64,000 nucleotides of DNA from Hemicentrotus pulcherrimus (Eukaryota; Echinodermata; Echinoidea; Camarodonta; Strongylocentrotidae), in the NCBI GenBank assembly GCA_003118195.1, contig BEXV01000055.1, forward strand, positions 134,795 to 198,794, given 5' to 3'. A program made the position numbers and the translations under genes. The notes below the pieces were generated by a model. The model saw only the letters and a program-made list of their open reading frames with translations. It had not been told where the DNA came from and did not search any database. Shown here piece after piece: positions 1 to 13,039 of this stretch. Numbering within the stretch: position 1 is the first letter of the stretch; each line of letters opens with the position of its first letter.

Positions 1-3000
1 GAGTGAAAACGGACCATTATTCATGGTACAAATTGGGAAAAACTGACCTGATCGATTCCTTAATTCTCCCAACTAGGTCTAGATCTAGATCTATAGAACA
101 ATTTAGTTACATTTTAGGTGAATGGAAATCTCACAAAGCAATAAAATGGCTCTGCATTCCATTCCAGACATATGACAGATTTTTTATAGCCTGTATAATG
201 TCTTTTTTTCATGGAAAACGGTTGGGAGAATTCAAAAATGGTTGAGAGAATTTACTGTTAATCACTGTTACATTGTGCCTCACATCGACGCCTTCAAAGA
301 GAACCATAGATATCTTCGTGGTTTGAGAATTTTTTCAGGATTTTTTGCCTGTCAGAGGGTTAGTACAGTAGAAGGAATATAGTAGGTAACATTTTATACA
401 AAAATTAAGCATTTTTTGTCATCAACCTTCAACAATGTTACCCAGTCCCTTTAAAGGTTGCATTCGTCATCAGTTGGCAATGAATAGGGATATGTGTAAT
501 TTGCCTTGAATTTGTTGAGGTATACCACATCAAATGAAAAACATATACACATGACTGAATCATTTTCAGCAGATTTAACCACAAGCAACTTGCAAGTCGG
601 ACAAGCTGTTTCAATGACAAAAAGTTTATGTACACAATACATTCCTTTTCTGGTTAAAAAGATGAAGAACAGGTTGGTCATGGTTAACTTTGAGTAAATT
701 ACAAGTATCATTATCACTGAAAGTATATTGAAATAGATAGGTTTAGAAAATACCAAAAACAACAACATCAGAATAGATTGTACAACTTATATCGTGGATT
801 TGCAGTGAACGCTCACATTGCCATACAGGCAGATTTCAACATACATGAGGTGTCTGTGCAAATTGAGGATACCCAATAGTGAGCTCCTTTTAAAAATAGT
901 ACTGACAAACATTTAAACTCAATTATACCAGACAGGTTTTCTCAAATAGACAGCCTTTAAATGAACCTGAAATCCAACACTTTACCCCCATAGTGACAGC
1001 AGGCAATCACCGGCAGCTATGTTTGCACGGCATCATCAGTTTAAAGTTTGAGAAACCACAATGTTTTAAACAAAGGTCCACTAAAACGAAAGGGATTCTC
1101 AATTAATGAACAGAAACAAGTGTTCAAAGTGTTTAGCTGAGCAATCATTCATTAAAACTATAAAGCTAGTTATGAAACCAAGTTATGTGTGTAAAAACAG
1201 CATATAACTTTGAGTGAGAAACCCCCCTCCACATTTGTTGCTTGTAGTCGTCATTCAAACCACAACACAAGATTGCTTGTGGTTTAAAACTACAAGAATA
1301 AACTTAAAGTATAGTTCCCAATACTGAGTGCGCATCTGCAGTCCTTAACTATAAGGTAACCTCAATGTTTCAAACTTACGACACGTCGTGCGAACCTAGC
1401 GATTAACTTTTGTAAAGCTTTCCATATCGAATATTCTTTCACACCTGTTTGGTAGAGAAACTTGAGATTGAACTGAAGACAGACATGAATATGATCCAAC
1501 TGTGATCACGTCTTCAACAGCTCTCTATCCCGCTCTGAATCGCTGGAATAAGCTTAGTAATGACGGAACAATGGTAACTCGGGAGGGGGACTTAAGAAGC
1601 CACTAGCTCACTTGTCTGGAGAAAACACATTGAAATCATGCTTTCCAGAAGAGGTATAATGTTAGGAAACCAAAAGAAGAAAAAATGTTATTGAAACCTA
1701 AATTTGGATGAGCATCAAAAAAAATGATTGCCATACATGTATATATGAAAAATTAAACTTTGTCTACTAAGAGCAAGAAAAGGGCGTTAACAATATGGTG
1801 TTTATGGCACTCAATCTGGCTCTAAATTGAGACTCTCATTGTACTACAGGTTGATGCAGAGCATGAAGACATACCTGTATACCATTCTCAAATTCTCAAA
1901 TGGTTCAAAAGGGTGGAAGGACTAGGCAAGACAGGTAAGTGGTTTTCACCTGAAAGTCCATGAAAAAAATCCTTTCATTGTGGGCATCAATGGAGAAAAC
2001 AAAGTGCATATTCAATGGAAAAGCTTATTGCTTATTGTACATGTGCAACAAACAAAATACTTCATTACAAGTACTTCTATTTAAAAAGGATAACAATCCC
2101 TTACCTGTTCTTGTTCCGTAACAGAGTCTCCTTACACAAATCGATTGAAGATAATCTCCACAAAATAATTGGTTATTTCAAATTATGCCAAGCAACACAT
2201 GGGCCTGTATGTGGGTCCTAAACGTTTTGCACTTGAAGTTCAGAACAAAACAATAATTGCTACTGTTTGAGAATGACTCAGAACATATCCTCGCCCATCA
2301 CACGCACTCCTACAAAAAACGTACTTTGCAACAAGTTAGGGAAAAACACATGCATGGCTTCCCTACGGTGTATGTCACAAGGCAACCTCCACAGACTCCC
2401 AATCAATAACATATGACCAGACGGTTAAAGCGTAATCCTTTTCAGTTTGTGCTCCGGACCGGGAACGGCTCCTCAAAAAAGAAAGGAGACTCCTCCCTTT
2501 TTTTGATTCAAAGAAGGCTATGTCAGAGCTGCAATGGGACTGTTATTTTTGTTGTTTTGATTTAAGCTCAGTGGCAATGTACATCTATAAGGCTATTATG
2601 ACATCAGAAGAAGAAAGGTAATGAGGCCCAAGTTAATCCTCTTTCAAGCCTTTGAAGTCTTTATTAACAAAAACTGGCACACTGCATGTATAGATACTGG
2701 TTACAGGTAGCTTTAAACTTTTTCTATTCTCTATATACTAGGGGAATTACCTTCATATATCAATTCTGGTATCTTCTTCCTTATTTGAGCATGCATCGTT
2801 TCTATTTTCTTGAGTATTCTCAATAATCCTTCATTTTCTCTCCACTTTACTACTATACATGCATGGTCTTTTAATCACAACAGAAATGTTATAATTTCTG
2901 TTTACATTACAAAATAATTTCAATCACAAATCATGTTTACACTGCCAAGGCTTTGTGGTGGTATAATGTTGTGCAAACATTATATGTATTTGTCAGCCCT

Positions 3001-6000
3001 TTGTCCTTTATATCTTTTCCTTGAAGAAATCTTAACTTTTTGTGATATATTGTTTTCATATGTTTTACAATGTGCTTTGGGGTAATCAATCACATTATTC
3101 AAATAATAACTCTATTTGCAATTTTGTGTAAAACAAAAATTAACAATTCTTGTCAATCGACATCAACGTCTTTTTCTTCCCACAGGATCATGGTAGAAAC
3201 AAAAAAAAAAAAAGTCTTGCAAAAGTGAGTACTTGATCAAGAATTTAGGAAATCAGTAGAGACAATTTGTATAAAAGTTATGATGCATTGAGGAAAATGG
3301 TATGAGGAGCAATAACTGCTATTAAAGGAAGTACAGTAATAGAATTGTCAATATTTTCTCTTTTTTTGTACAAAATACTGACTTATTCTTTACAATTGTG
3401 GTATATATTTGTAATTATGCACCAATCATGACCAAACTGGTGATTGGGGAGGGACAAGGGCAGGGAAAACTATAGTCCAAAATATGATGCTAGAAATTTA
3501 TATTAATGCTATGTATATAAGAAAGGTTTAAAAAAAAACAACAACAATTCTGTCTCACTGGTCGCCTGAGTAGTATTTAACAGTTTAATATCTGCCCACA
3601 GTGGGCATTTTTTCTCTTGGGCCTTCAATCTCCTGGACCTCTGCTGAGAATACACTCATAAAGGGTTGTACACTGTACAGTCCTTACAGTGTTAACAGAC
3701 CTTCCATTTCGGAGGACATTAGACATTAGGAGTGGTTAATAATTGAGAGTCTTTTGATAAGATCCAGCTCTCAGAAATAACCGTGCAGTCAAAACACCTG
3801 GGTCCATCTCTCTTCATTCATATCACACTATTTCTTTACAAGGCTATTTATTGTCTATATCTAGGTTATTCAATCAGTACCCTGTTTTGAGTAGAGTGCA
3901 ACCTTTAATGTATGTTGTTTGCTCATATTTTCATTTTTTCTTCAATCCATTCATTCTTTCATTTATTCATTCATTTATTTATTCATTTATTTATATATTC
4001 ATTGTTGTTTTTATAGGAGGGGGGGGGGGGCATTTCTGGTCCCCTTAGTTATAGTATTAGTTATAGTATTACAGATTTTTAGCCTCTATTAGATTTCACA
4101 GAGAGAGTTGGTGAACTGAATAAAAATAAACAAATTGTAATACATGTAGGCCTACAAACTATAAAGCCAGGAGCAATATATAACATGTAAAAAAAAAATA
4201 TTTAAAAAAAAAAACACAGGAAAACACAGAGTAAATTGAGTAGCTTATAAATACAAAGGGGGAAAAGCAAAGAAATCAAACACAAATTATTATAATGTAA
4301 AGAAAAAATACAAATTGACAATGAAAAATCAAAAGTAAATAATTAACAGAGAACTTGGTGGTAAACCGAGAGTCTCGATCAATGATTAGGCTAGAATTAA
4401 TCACCCGCATAAGTACTTGGTTTAGTTTGATTCTTGTTAAGATCGTGACCTGTATTTTACTCAAATTTAAAGCCAAAAGCTGGGTTAAGCTTCGGTCACA
4501 ACTCAGAGTTAACAAAGTTAATTAGTCTAAGTTTTTCTTTTCTTAAACATGATCTTAGTCAAATATTAATTATGAACCAGGCATGCACATCCAATAGCCA
4601 TTCTATTTTCCGGCCATTCTATTTAATATCTCCTGCCATTCAATCAATCCAACATTCCTACACTGATACGTCATGGGTGAGGGAGGAAGTTCCCTGTGCT
4701 GGGCGTGTCATGTCTGGGACACCCGTGAATATCCCATCTGGTCATTTATAGGAGGTGTACATTTCAGGCCCCCAGGACTCAATTTAGGATTGGACTTGGT
4801 AGACAGTTATACCCTGGGAGTATGGATGATGTAATGGTTTATAAAAAGAAACGATGTCATGGTTGAATTGAAAACAAAACCATCATTTTTCATTGATGAT
4901 ACTTGAAATAAATCATTTCTAAATATATTTAGATTTGAATATATTTCTATATTTTTTGATCAATCCTTCTTTACAAATTGATTTGGACTCTTCTGTCATA
5001 CTTTGCACATTATTCTGGTGAGAACCATTAGGGAATTACATGTACACTGTTAGGCCTTTCTAGCTCTTAGCCGACGGATGACCTTTTTTTAGAAAGGTAT
5101 ATTTTATGCATATCTTTCTATTGAAAACATAGTCAAGCAACCGCCTAAAACATTAAACTGTATGCAATTAATAAATAAAGCATAATCAACATATAACATA
5201 TATGCCGTTATTAATCCTAGAAACACCAACAAAATGTGTAGAAAACACATTTTAGTTTCACCTTTGTTAGATAAAAGGTTGCAATGACAAATTAAGAGAT
5301 CTTTTTGCTATCATACAACCTTACATCATGTACATATGCATTTCATTTTTTCATTGGCTCTGGTAATCCTATAACCCACTTTGCACTTCTACAAACATCT
5401 CTGATGCCTTTAATGACAAAGAAAAACTAATCCAATTTCCTTCCTTTATCACTGCGGGTGCTGTCCTTTTATAATATATATCTCCTTGTTTTACAGGTCA
5501 CAGAGCAATTGGGGATGACGATATGAGCTAAAATTGGGTGGGTTTTGCCCTCCCGCTCTGTACGCATACAAACACAAAGCCCTCAGGGTTTACAAGGTAT
5601 ACAACCATAGAAAAGAAAATATCTAATTGGAACTGTCAATTCCATTTGCCGAAAAAGAAATGAGTCAGGTTTTCTTCTTCCCTTCCAGGGCATTTCCAAG
5701 TGTATATTTCATCTACAAGATGATCACTGCATGCAATGGTTATTGCCAGTGATTATGATAATTTCTCAATAATTTTGTTTCATATTCATGAATTCATACA
5801 AAATATAATTATTTGAACACTTCAATATACATTTACATTATTCCATGAGTTTTTAAGGAGATAGTGTGGTGGATGTTTCACTGCAGGCCTCAGGTGTAGC
5901 ATTTTTTTTCTTTACAATACATATACCTAATCCTAGAAATAATGTAATCAACAAAAAGGTCAAATCAAGGACATAAATTTTGTCCAAGCCACTGAAATAG

Positions 6001-9000
6001 CTACATGTATTACTCTTATAAGTAGACACAAACTTCAGAAAAAAAGGAGAAATACAATTTCCTCATCATCAAACTTCACAATCACTAATCCAAGGCTAAA
6101 TTTTTATTAAGATTTTCTAGAGTTGAGTACGGTAGACTAAAATTCTGGTGATGGGGCCCTAGTTCTATTTCAATTTCTTTTGGGCGGCTCTGCAATTAAA
6201 ATTGGAGGGCAATGTGCGCCAGGACCCTGTTACATATACCTGTACAGAGGGATTAGCCATGACTTAACTTCCTCATACTGCTATCTACATGTATTTAGTC
6301 TAGAAGTAAAGGAAATATCCCAAAGCAAGAACATATCAATCATATAATAATCATGCCCATATGAGAGCACTGATCAGTATCACAAAAAAAAANAAAAAAA
6401 AAAACATGAATCAGAAAACTCACCTCCAAGATCAATAACTACACAAGAGAAAAGATTACGGAAGTGGCATTCATATCCCCAAAGCTACATATAACGTCCT
6501 TAACAGAGCAATTACTGAACTTACTGAACATATCTTCATGACCAGATTAATACCATCGGTCAACGAGGAGCCAAAAAATCAGCAGGAACGCACTTCCATA
6601 ATTTGAGACGTCAAGATATCATTGCTCTGTCACCGATGACAGCTAACGCTAGTCTAAAAAAAATGCCTTTTACTGGTATGATGAGTATACAGAAGTACTG
6701 AAGAGGATTTTTGTTTTGAGGAAGAAGCTGTTTGGAGAAAATCCTAAGATTTTAAGGGTTGTCACCATTCTGCTTCTAATAAGATGAAATGTAATTATAT
6801 CTATGACCACAAACCTAGCTTTACACAGAAGGAAAACAATTTTTTCCCCTTTATTTTGAAAGGGGTTGAAAGAAAATTGTACCTTCAATTTTGCCTATAA
6901 ACACTGTACAATATTAAAAGTAAGTTTGAAAGATCATTTTCTGAATGTAGATGAGAGGGATTCTTAGAAGTGTGAGGAAAGGGAAAAATATCTGGAAAAT
7001 GGAAATACAGAATAAAATATTTACAATTCATTCTAAAAGTGCAAGCAATCAATGTTCTGGTTTTGGCCTGACAACAGAAAGTTTTTGATGGTTATATGAA
7101 TCGCATGGTGCCTCTTAGTGTGTAAATATCATTAATTCATAATTCAAACTGGCTCATATCTGAGACTATATCTGACCCAACTGCTGGTCATTCACACTGG
7201 ACGTTAGCCAAACCAACTGTTCCTAGGTCATCGTCACGTCAATTACATTCATCAAGTCCACCGGTGACTGGCCTGAACAGAGGACAGACCAAGTTACTCA
7301 TCCCTTATACAAAACCTATACTCTAGTTCCTAAAAGGTGCCAATTTGCCAATCTTGAGCATAGCTAAGCGACGTATCTGGATGGCGGAGGAGGTATAATT
7401 GTAGGACTAGGTCAGGGTCGTCTGGGGCAATGGGCTCGTGGGCAAAACCACGAACACTACTCATCAATTAGTGAATAATCCTGCACCATTTTTAGAAAGT
7501 GACCTAACATGTTGTATCAGAAGTGTTAGACGCTTCTCCCTTGCACATAATTATGTTCGTCTGTAATTGGGCTGTACATTTATCTTAGCTTTGCCTTGGA
7601 ACTAGGTACAAAACAGGATGGTAGAAATCTGATTATAAGATAAGTCAAAATGTACTCTAAGAGTTGGAACCATTAGATACAGGAGCAGTCCTGTGCATGC
7701 TTGCCAACTGAATGTTTAATCTAAAGTGACATCAATGCCTACATTGTACACATATGTCCAACTTTCCCCTTTGGAATATCAGGTAATTTTTTACAACAAA
7801 ACATTATCAATTCTATTTAATTAGCTAAAAAGAAAAAGTACAATAAAAATGATCAGTTGTTTGTAAATACAGATTAAATAGGTATGTACCGGTATGTAGA
7901 TTATGAGTTCTTAAAGAAGTGGAATCAAAATTAAGATTAGTAAATGTCAGCTCCAAACTGTGCCCCGCTAGGGAATCTCCAAGACTATAATTGATCCTTT
8001 ATGCTAATCAATATAATTCTCACACAAGCTGAAGTGTTCTTTTTGAACACCAGACAAAAGGACAAATACATCCCGATTCGTTTACATACATGTACAGCAG
8101 TTTGAAAGTTAAGAGCATTTGAAGTCTGATATTTACAGGTTGATGAGTAGGGCATTCAATTAGCATCGTGGTGTGGTATTTGACATGATATACCAATCAC
8201 GTGGGTCGTGGGATGACTAACATCCGTGATGTGACAAGAATTTGGCAATTTGGAGCAGTCCTTGGGTAGAGACAAAATGCTAAAAAAACCTTCAGTCTGA
8301 GTCACACAGGCACTTAATACTTAACAACAGCATTAAACATTATAAAAGATGGGGCTGTAAATTGATTTTTTTGTTGACACTTTTAAAAGCCATACAAGGA
8401 TCAAAACAGAAAATAGTGTACTAGACTACTAGTCTGTATTAACTACAGATTTTTTTTATGTATAAAGCATAGAACAACTAATAATGTATTTTAGTGTTTG
8501 AGGTAGGATGGATGAATACTTTTAAAATGTGAGCAATCTTCATGTAAACTTTATGATTTTTTTTTCTTCTACACCCATTCTTACTTGTTTTCTTTTAAAT
8601 TGACCAAACTTTTCTTTTTCTCATTAACATACTTATTTATAATATTTCGTGACTATTTTACATCATTCTTTTCTCATATTCTCCTCTACTCACCCACCCC
8701 TCTCTTTACCCAACTCTCTCCTTTCCTATTCCACTCATCTCCTTCACTTCTTCCTTACCACACTTATCTTATTTATTTTTGATTTATTTGATTTATTTGG
8801 TTTAAAAAAATCAACACATAAAGTTCAGGAACTCATAAAGGTTGATTTACAATAAAATTGTAATCCTTTTCCCTATCCTTCTACACTAGAAAAGAGAAAG
8901 AATGAAGTAGTATATAATTCCACCAATTTCTCTTCTCTCTCTCTATCTTCCCCATACAACAAACTTGAAAAACATTTATAACCACCCCCCCCCCTCCCAA

Positions 9001-9119
9001 CCTAACTCTTTCCTCTCTTCCACTCTTTCTCCTTCAACACCTCCTACCAAATGCTCTTTGCTCTTCTAATATTCTCCTAAAAAAGAACAGTTTCAGAGAG
9101 ATGTAAATAGATTGCATAC
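1..9119. other. Intron-like region downstream of SVIL exon 14
   Basis: Nine kilobases with no secure coding exon on either strand. It should be intron of SVIL, since exon 14 ends inside a codon. It contains several short A runs (one with a single N at 6393), a G run at 4017-4030, T/C-rich low complexity at 8560-9060, and the weak microexon candidate at 1510-1542. Confidence 0.6.
1510..1542 (-). CDS. Weak candidate 33-base SVIL microexon
   Basis: On the minus strand a convincing acceptor (tactaagcttattccag) precedes C GAT TCA GAG CGG. This would encode DSERDRELLK, and a weak gtgatc donor follows. Its phase (one base in, two out) fits exon 14, giving KRDSDSERDRELLK. Charge and style match the flanking protein, but the donor is poor and so short a match can be chance. 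Confidence 0.22.
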
Positions 9120-9256
9120 CTGTCTCTCTTCTCAGCATTGCTAGTCTTCTTGGACTTCTTCTTGATGAGGGCTACATGTTGCTCTGTGACTGGGGAGGTC
9201 CTCTGCCGCACCTCTGACTCTGACTCGGAGCTCCACTCTTCAATTTTCTGGTCCGC
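9120..9256 (-). CDS. SVIL: SVIL exon 14, last secure exon in the window
   Basis: This 137-base exon encodes about residues 1806-1850: ADQKIEEWSSESESEVRQRT, then SPVTEQHVALIKKKSKKTSNAEKRD. It is bounded by the acceptor cctctttcttcag and the donor GACAG|gtatgc. It joins exon 13 at a codon boundary (REN-K-ADQK) and leaves two bases for the next exon. The peptide is charged and disordered. The gene must continue, since no stop and no gelsolin domain has been reached. Confidence 0.88.
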
Positions 9257-12200
9257 CTGAAGAAAGAGGACAAAGGGTTGTTATTCTCATCAAACATCAT
9301 CAAACTTCTTTAGGGGCTTCTAATCCCATGTTTTTATATTTCCATGAAATATTGTACAGGTATTTAAAATGAATTGAATTGAAATTGAATTGAAAAATAT
9401 ATTTAATTGTTGGTACCTAATTTGGTAGGCGGTTGGATTGTTCTTACGTTTTATCTCTGACTGAAGAAATCTTGCACAGCTGGATCACAAACATGTAGAC
9501 TGGTCTACAATGATTACAGACAAGATAAGTGTATGTCTCCCTCTATAGCTATGCTCATTTTAACATCAGCACACACAGCCATATACATGTACATGAACAT
9601 TGTAACTAATCCGTTTTGTCTGAAGCAAGCTGGCATGTCTATGAAGTCATGAAATAATAGTTCAGCAAAGTCCCAATATAACAGATCTAAATTGCTTGAA
9701 AAAAGTCAAAGAAACTCCCACATACATGTACATAGAAATCAAAGTTAATCAATGACTGGTGCCAAGAACAATACCTGAAACAATACTTCAGACTTGTTCT
9801 TAAAAATACTCTCTGATGTGTGCATGATTCATTTACAAGGCAGAAAACATCAAGCCCATGAATCTCTAGGCATGCTTTCCAAAATAGAGTAGCTATTTTC
9901 ATATTATGTATTGTCCTAACAATGCATTTACTCACCTTATTTTCCCTCTGAGGTGTGGCATACCCTGAGGACGACCCCTTGGCGGCACCATTCTTGATCC
10001 TCTTCCCATCCTCTGCACCACTTGAGATGTCCCCATCCCGGGAGTCCTGCCTCCTCATCGGTGCTGGAGACCCACCCATCTTGGATTTCCTCGGAGGAGG
10101 CACAGGGGACGTAGGAGCAGCATCTTTGGTGGTCTTTGCAGTTCCATTGCGCCGGATGTTCTTTGGACTCCTGGGGTGGGGCTGAGGTTTGATCAGCTTC
10201 TTCTCCGGACTGGACAACTGCTTCTTGGGGCTCGATGGCGTCTCATTGGTGCCTTGTTTCTGACTGAGAGAATGTCTCGTTTGTGGACTGGGCGGCGATT
10301 TCTGAGCGACGTTGTCAATCTTTCTGCTGGAAGCTACAGGAGCTGTTTTTGTCTGTTCAACAGGCTTAGCCTTGACCGGTTCCAAGACTGGCTTCTTCTC
10401 TTCAGTAGGCGACGTCACATCATGACCTAACCTAGCCATCTTTATACTCGCGTCCACTGCCTCTGACTTTGGGTGCTCAACTTCCTCATTGTCTTTTGAC
10501 ACTCCATGAATTTCAGATGCCAGCATGGCCATCAGGTTCTTCTGCTTCTTCACGCTGTCCTTGTAAGACTGAGGCTTCACCTCTGCTTCTTTGTTGGGCA
10601 GTTGTTTGGGACTGGTGGCTTCTTTCGTCTCTACTTTGACATCCGAGCTGGAACTTCTGCGGGACGACGTGACACTTTTACCGTTCATGGTGGCAGGATT
10701 GGGAGTAGCATTAGATTCCCCATACACCAACGACACCTGCTGAGCGATAGGTAGCGCACCAAGGATCTCCACGCTCGGCGGCCGTGAGAAACTCTTAGCT
10801 AAAGGAGACACTGCTGCTTTCTTAACCTCATCAACAGTGATGGGTTGAGTCCTGAATCTTGATTCACTCCTCCGTTTGCGCTTCGGAGCTTCCACTTTGG
10901 GAGGTGGCTTTGTCGGAGTCGCTGATTTCTCTTTGAACAGTCTCATCTTCTCAGAGAGGGACAATTTGGAATATTCATCCTCCTGGACGTCTGGTGGCGG
11001 TTCCTCCTCCTCTGCCATCGATGGCAGTCGACTATCGTCGGATTCCTCCGAAGTTTCCTCCACAATCTTCACCCTCAATTTGTTTCGTCGAATTTCCTCC
11101 CTGATCCTGTCCTGTGTATTCATCACCTCCTCGATCTCCTCTCTCTTAATTTCACGGGCAATGTCCTCATCCTTCTCCTTACTCTCTTCTTTCAACTCGG
11201 CTTGGGCAGCGGCCATCTCCTTAGCCAGGGAGGACGCTGACGTCAGCTCCTCTGGGGTGACCGGCTGAGTCTGGAACCTGTTTCTATCTCTCGTACGGTG
11301 GAACCTTGAGGATGATTTGGACTTGGATCTTTTCTCCTCCTCCTCCTGTTCTTTCTTCCTGATGGCTGAGATCTGAGTGAACATCTTCATCTTCTCGGAA
11401 AGGCTGAGACCCGCCAGCTGGTCATCTTCCTCTGCCTCATCGTCTCCACTCTTTATCTCTTCTCCATTCTGCTTTACGTTGACAGGCTCAGGTCTGCAAC
11501 AATAACATAAACATAGTCTTAGCAATCATTGAATTAATTTAATTCATTCATGTAACTTGTGTGTGCAGCAGAAGAATATGAACAAGACCTTACTTTCCCA
11601 TTGTTGACTTATATGTGCTTAAATTTTTAGATAAAAATAACTGATAAGTTCCTTAGCCTTGGTGAAAGCCACTCAGCAAGGTCCTCAACTTTTGAGGGAC
11701 AGATACAGGGAAGCATTGCCACAATAATTCTAGTCCAGAATGTAATGTTTCTAGTTAGTTACACTACTTAATAACACATTAGTGATTATTGCTCTTAACC
11801 AAAATCAACAAAATTCCTCTAAACAGTTATTGAAGGAACTTTCTGATGATTCATTTTTAATTTAAAAAAAGCGATAAACAACTATCTTACAGGGCTTTAC
11901 ATTAGCTTTATCTGAAGTTTGATGGCCAAATAATTATGGTATTTGTGCACTCCTCATATTTGCATTTACACATTCAGTGGTTGAAGAAGAGTTTTTACAT
12001 CTATTGTAAAACCGGTCATGTTTGGGTCATTGAAACTTTCATGAATAGTACACATCAGTCATTTTCACAGCAAGAAACACTAGCAAACTGTTAACCTTTT
12101 GCTCACGGGAACCAGGTGACTCCTGTATTAAGACGTATGGATTGAAAGAATACAGTATTCAAGGGGTTAACAGTCGATGCTGTGTTAACAGTCGATGCTG

Positions 12201-12978
12201 TATCAGCTGTGATTTTATGGCATGAAAGATGCTGTCGTTTTCAAGAGTGCGATGAACATACCTGTTCTCTGGAGGAGGCTGCATCTTTGTGGCCCTCTTT
12301 GGTGTGGGTGATACCGGTAGCTTGCTGTAATCTACAAGGGTAGGCTTGGATTCCTTGCCCTTGAAGGACTGCATCCTGTCCTTGAGGGATACCTGAAGGC
12401 CATAGTGAAAGATCATAAGGAAATACAGTTAACCATTTGCCTATGGCAGCTGGATTGTACGTGTACAAAGTCTTTGGGTCTTAGAGAATTCAGTTGTCAA
12501 TGAGTTAAAGCACTCTGAAATACAACGGTGCTCAAAATCATTTTTTTTTTAAATCAATATAAATGGAATGAAAACCACTTCATTTTCATCAGTGTATCAA
12601 CTGAAAGCAACTGAATTGGATGTTAACTGTGAGTAAAGGAATGTGAATTAATGCCACCTGTCTCTTAAAAGATAACAACAGTATTATGATGATATGGAAG
12701 AAGTGGTGATGGTTGTGGTAATGATGATGATGATGATGATGATGATGAAGATGATGATGATGATAATGATGATGTTGATGATGATAGTAATGATGATGAT
12801 GATGATGACGATGATAATGATGTTGATGCTGATAGTGATGATGATGATGATAATGATGATGATGATATGACGATGATGATGAAAGTGACAGTGATGATGA
12901 TGATGACTGTGATTGTGATGATGATGATGATAATGATGATGATGATGATAGTGGTTGTTATGATGATGATAGTGATAG

Positions 12979-13039
<61 letters not shown>

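Noticed and set aside
4640..4770. G+C-rich island considered as a further SVIL exon
   Set aside because: The minus-strand frames either hit stops early or lack a convincing donor, and the peptide is not supervillin-like.
9687..9935. C-terminal extension of the exon 13 frame
   Set aside because: It follows a strong donor (AATAAG|gtgagt), is A+T-rich and lacks supervillin character; exon 14 joins in frame instead.
10876..11268. Plus-strand Ser-rich frame of 130 residues
   Set aside because: Antisense shadow of SVIL exon 13, whose minus-strand frame has clear homology.
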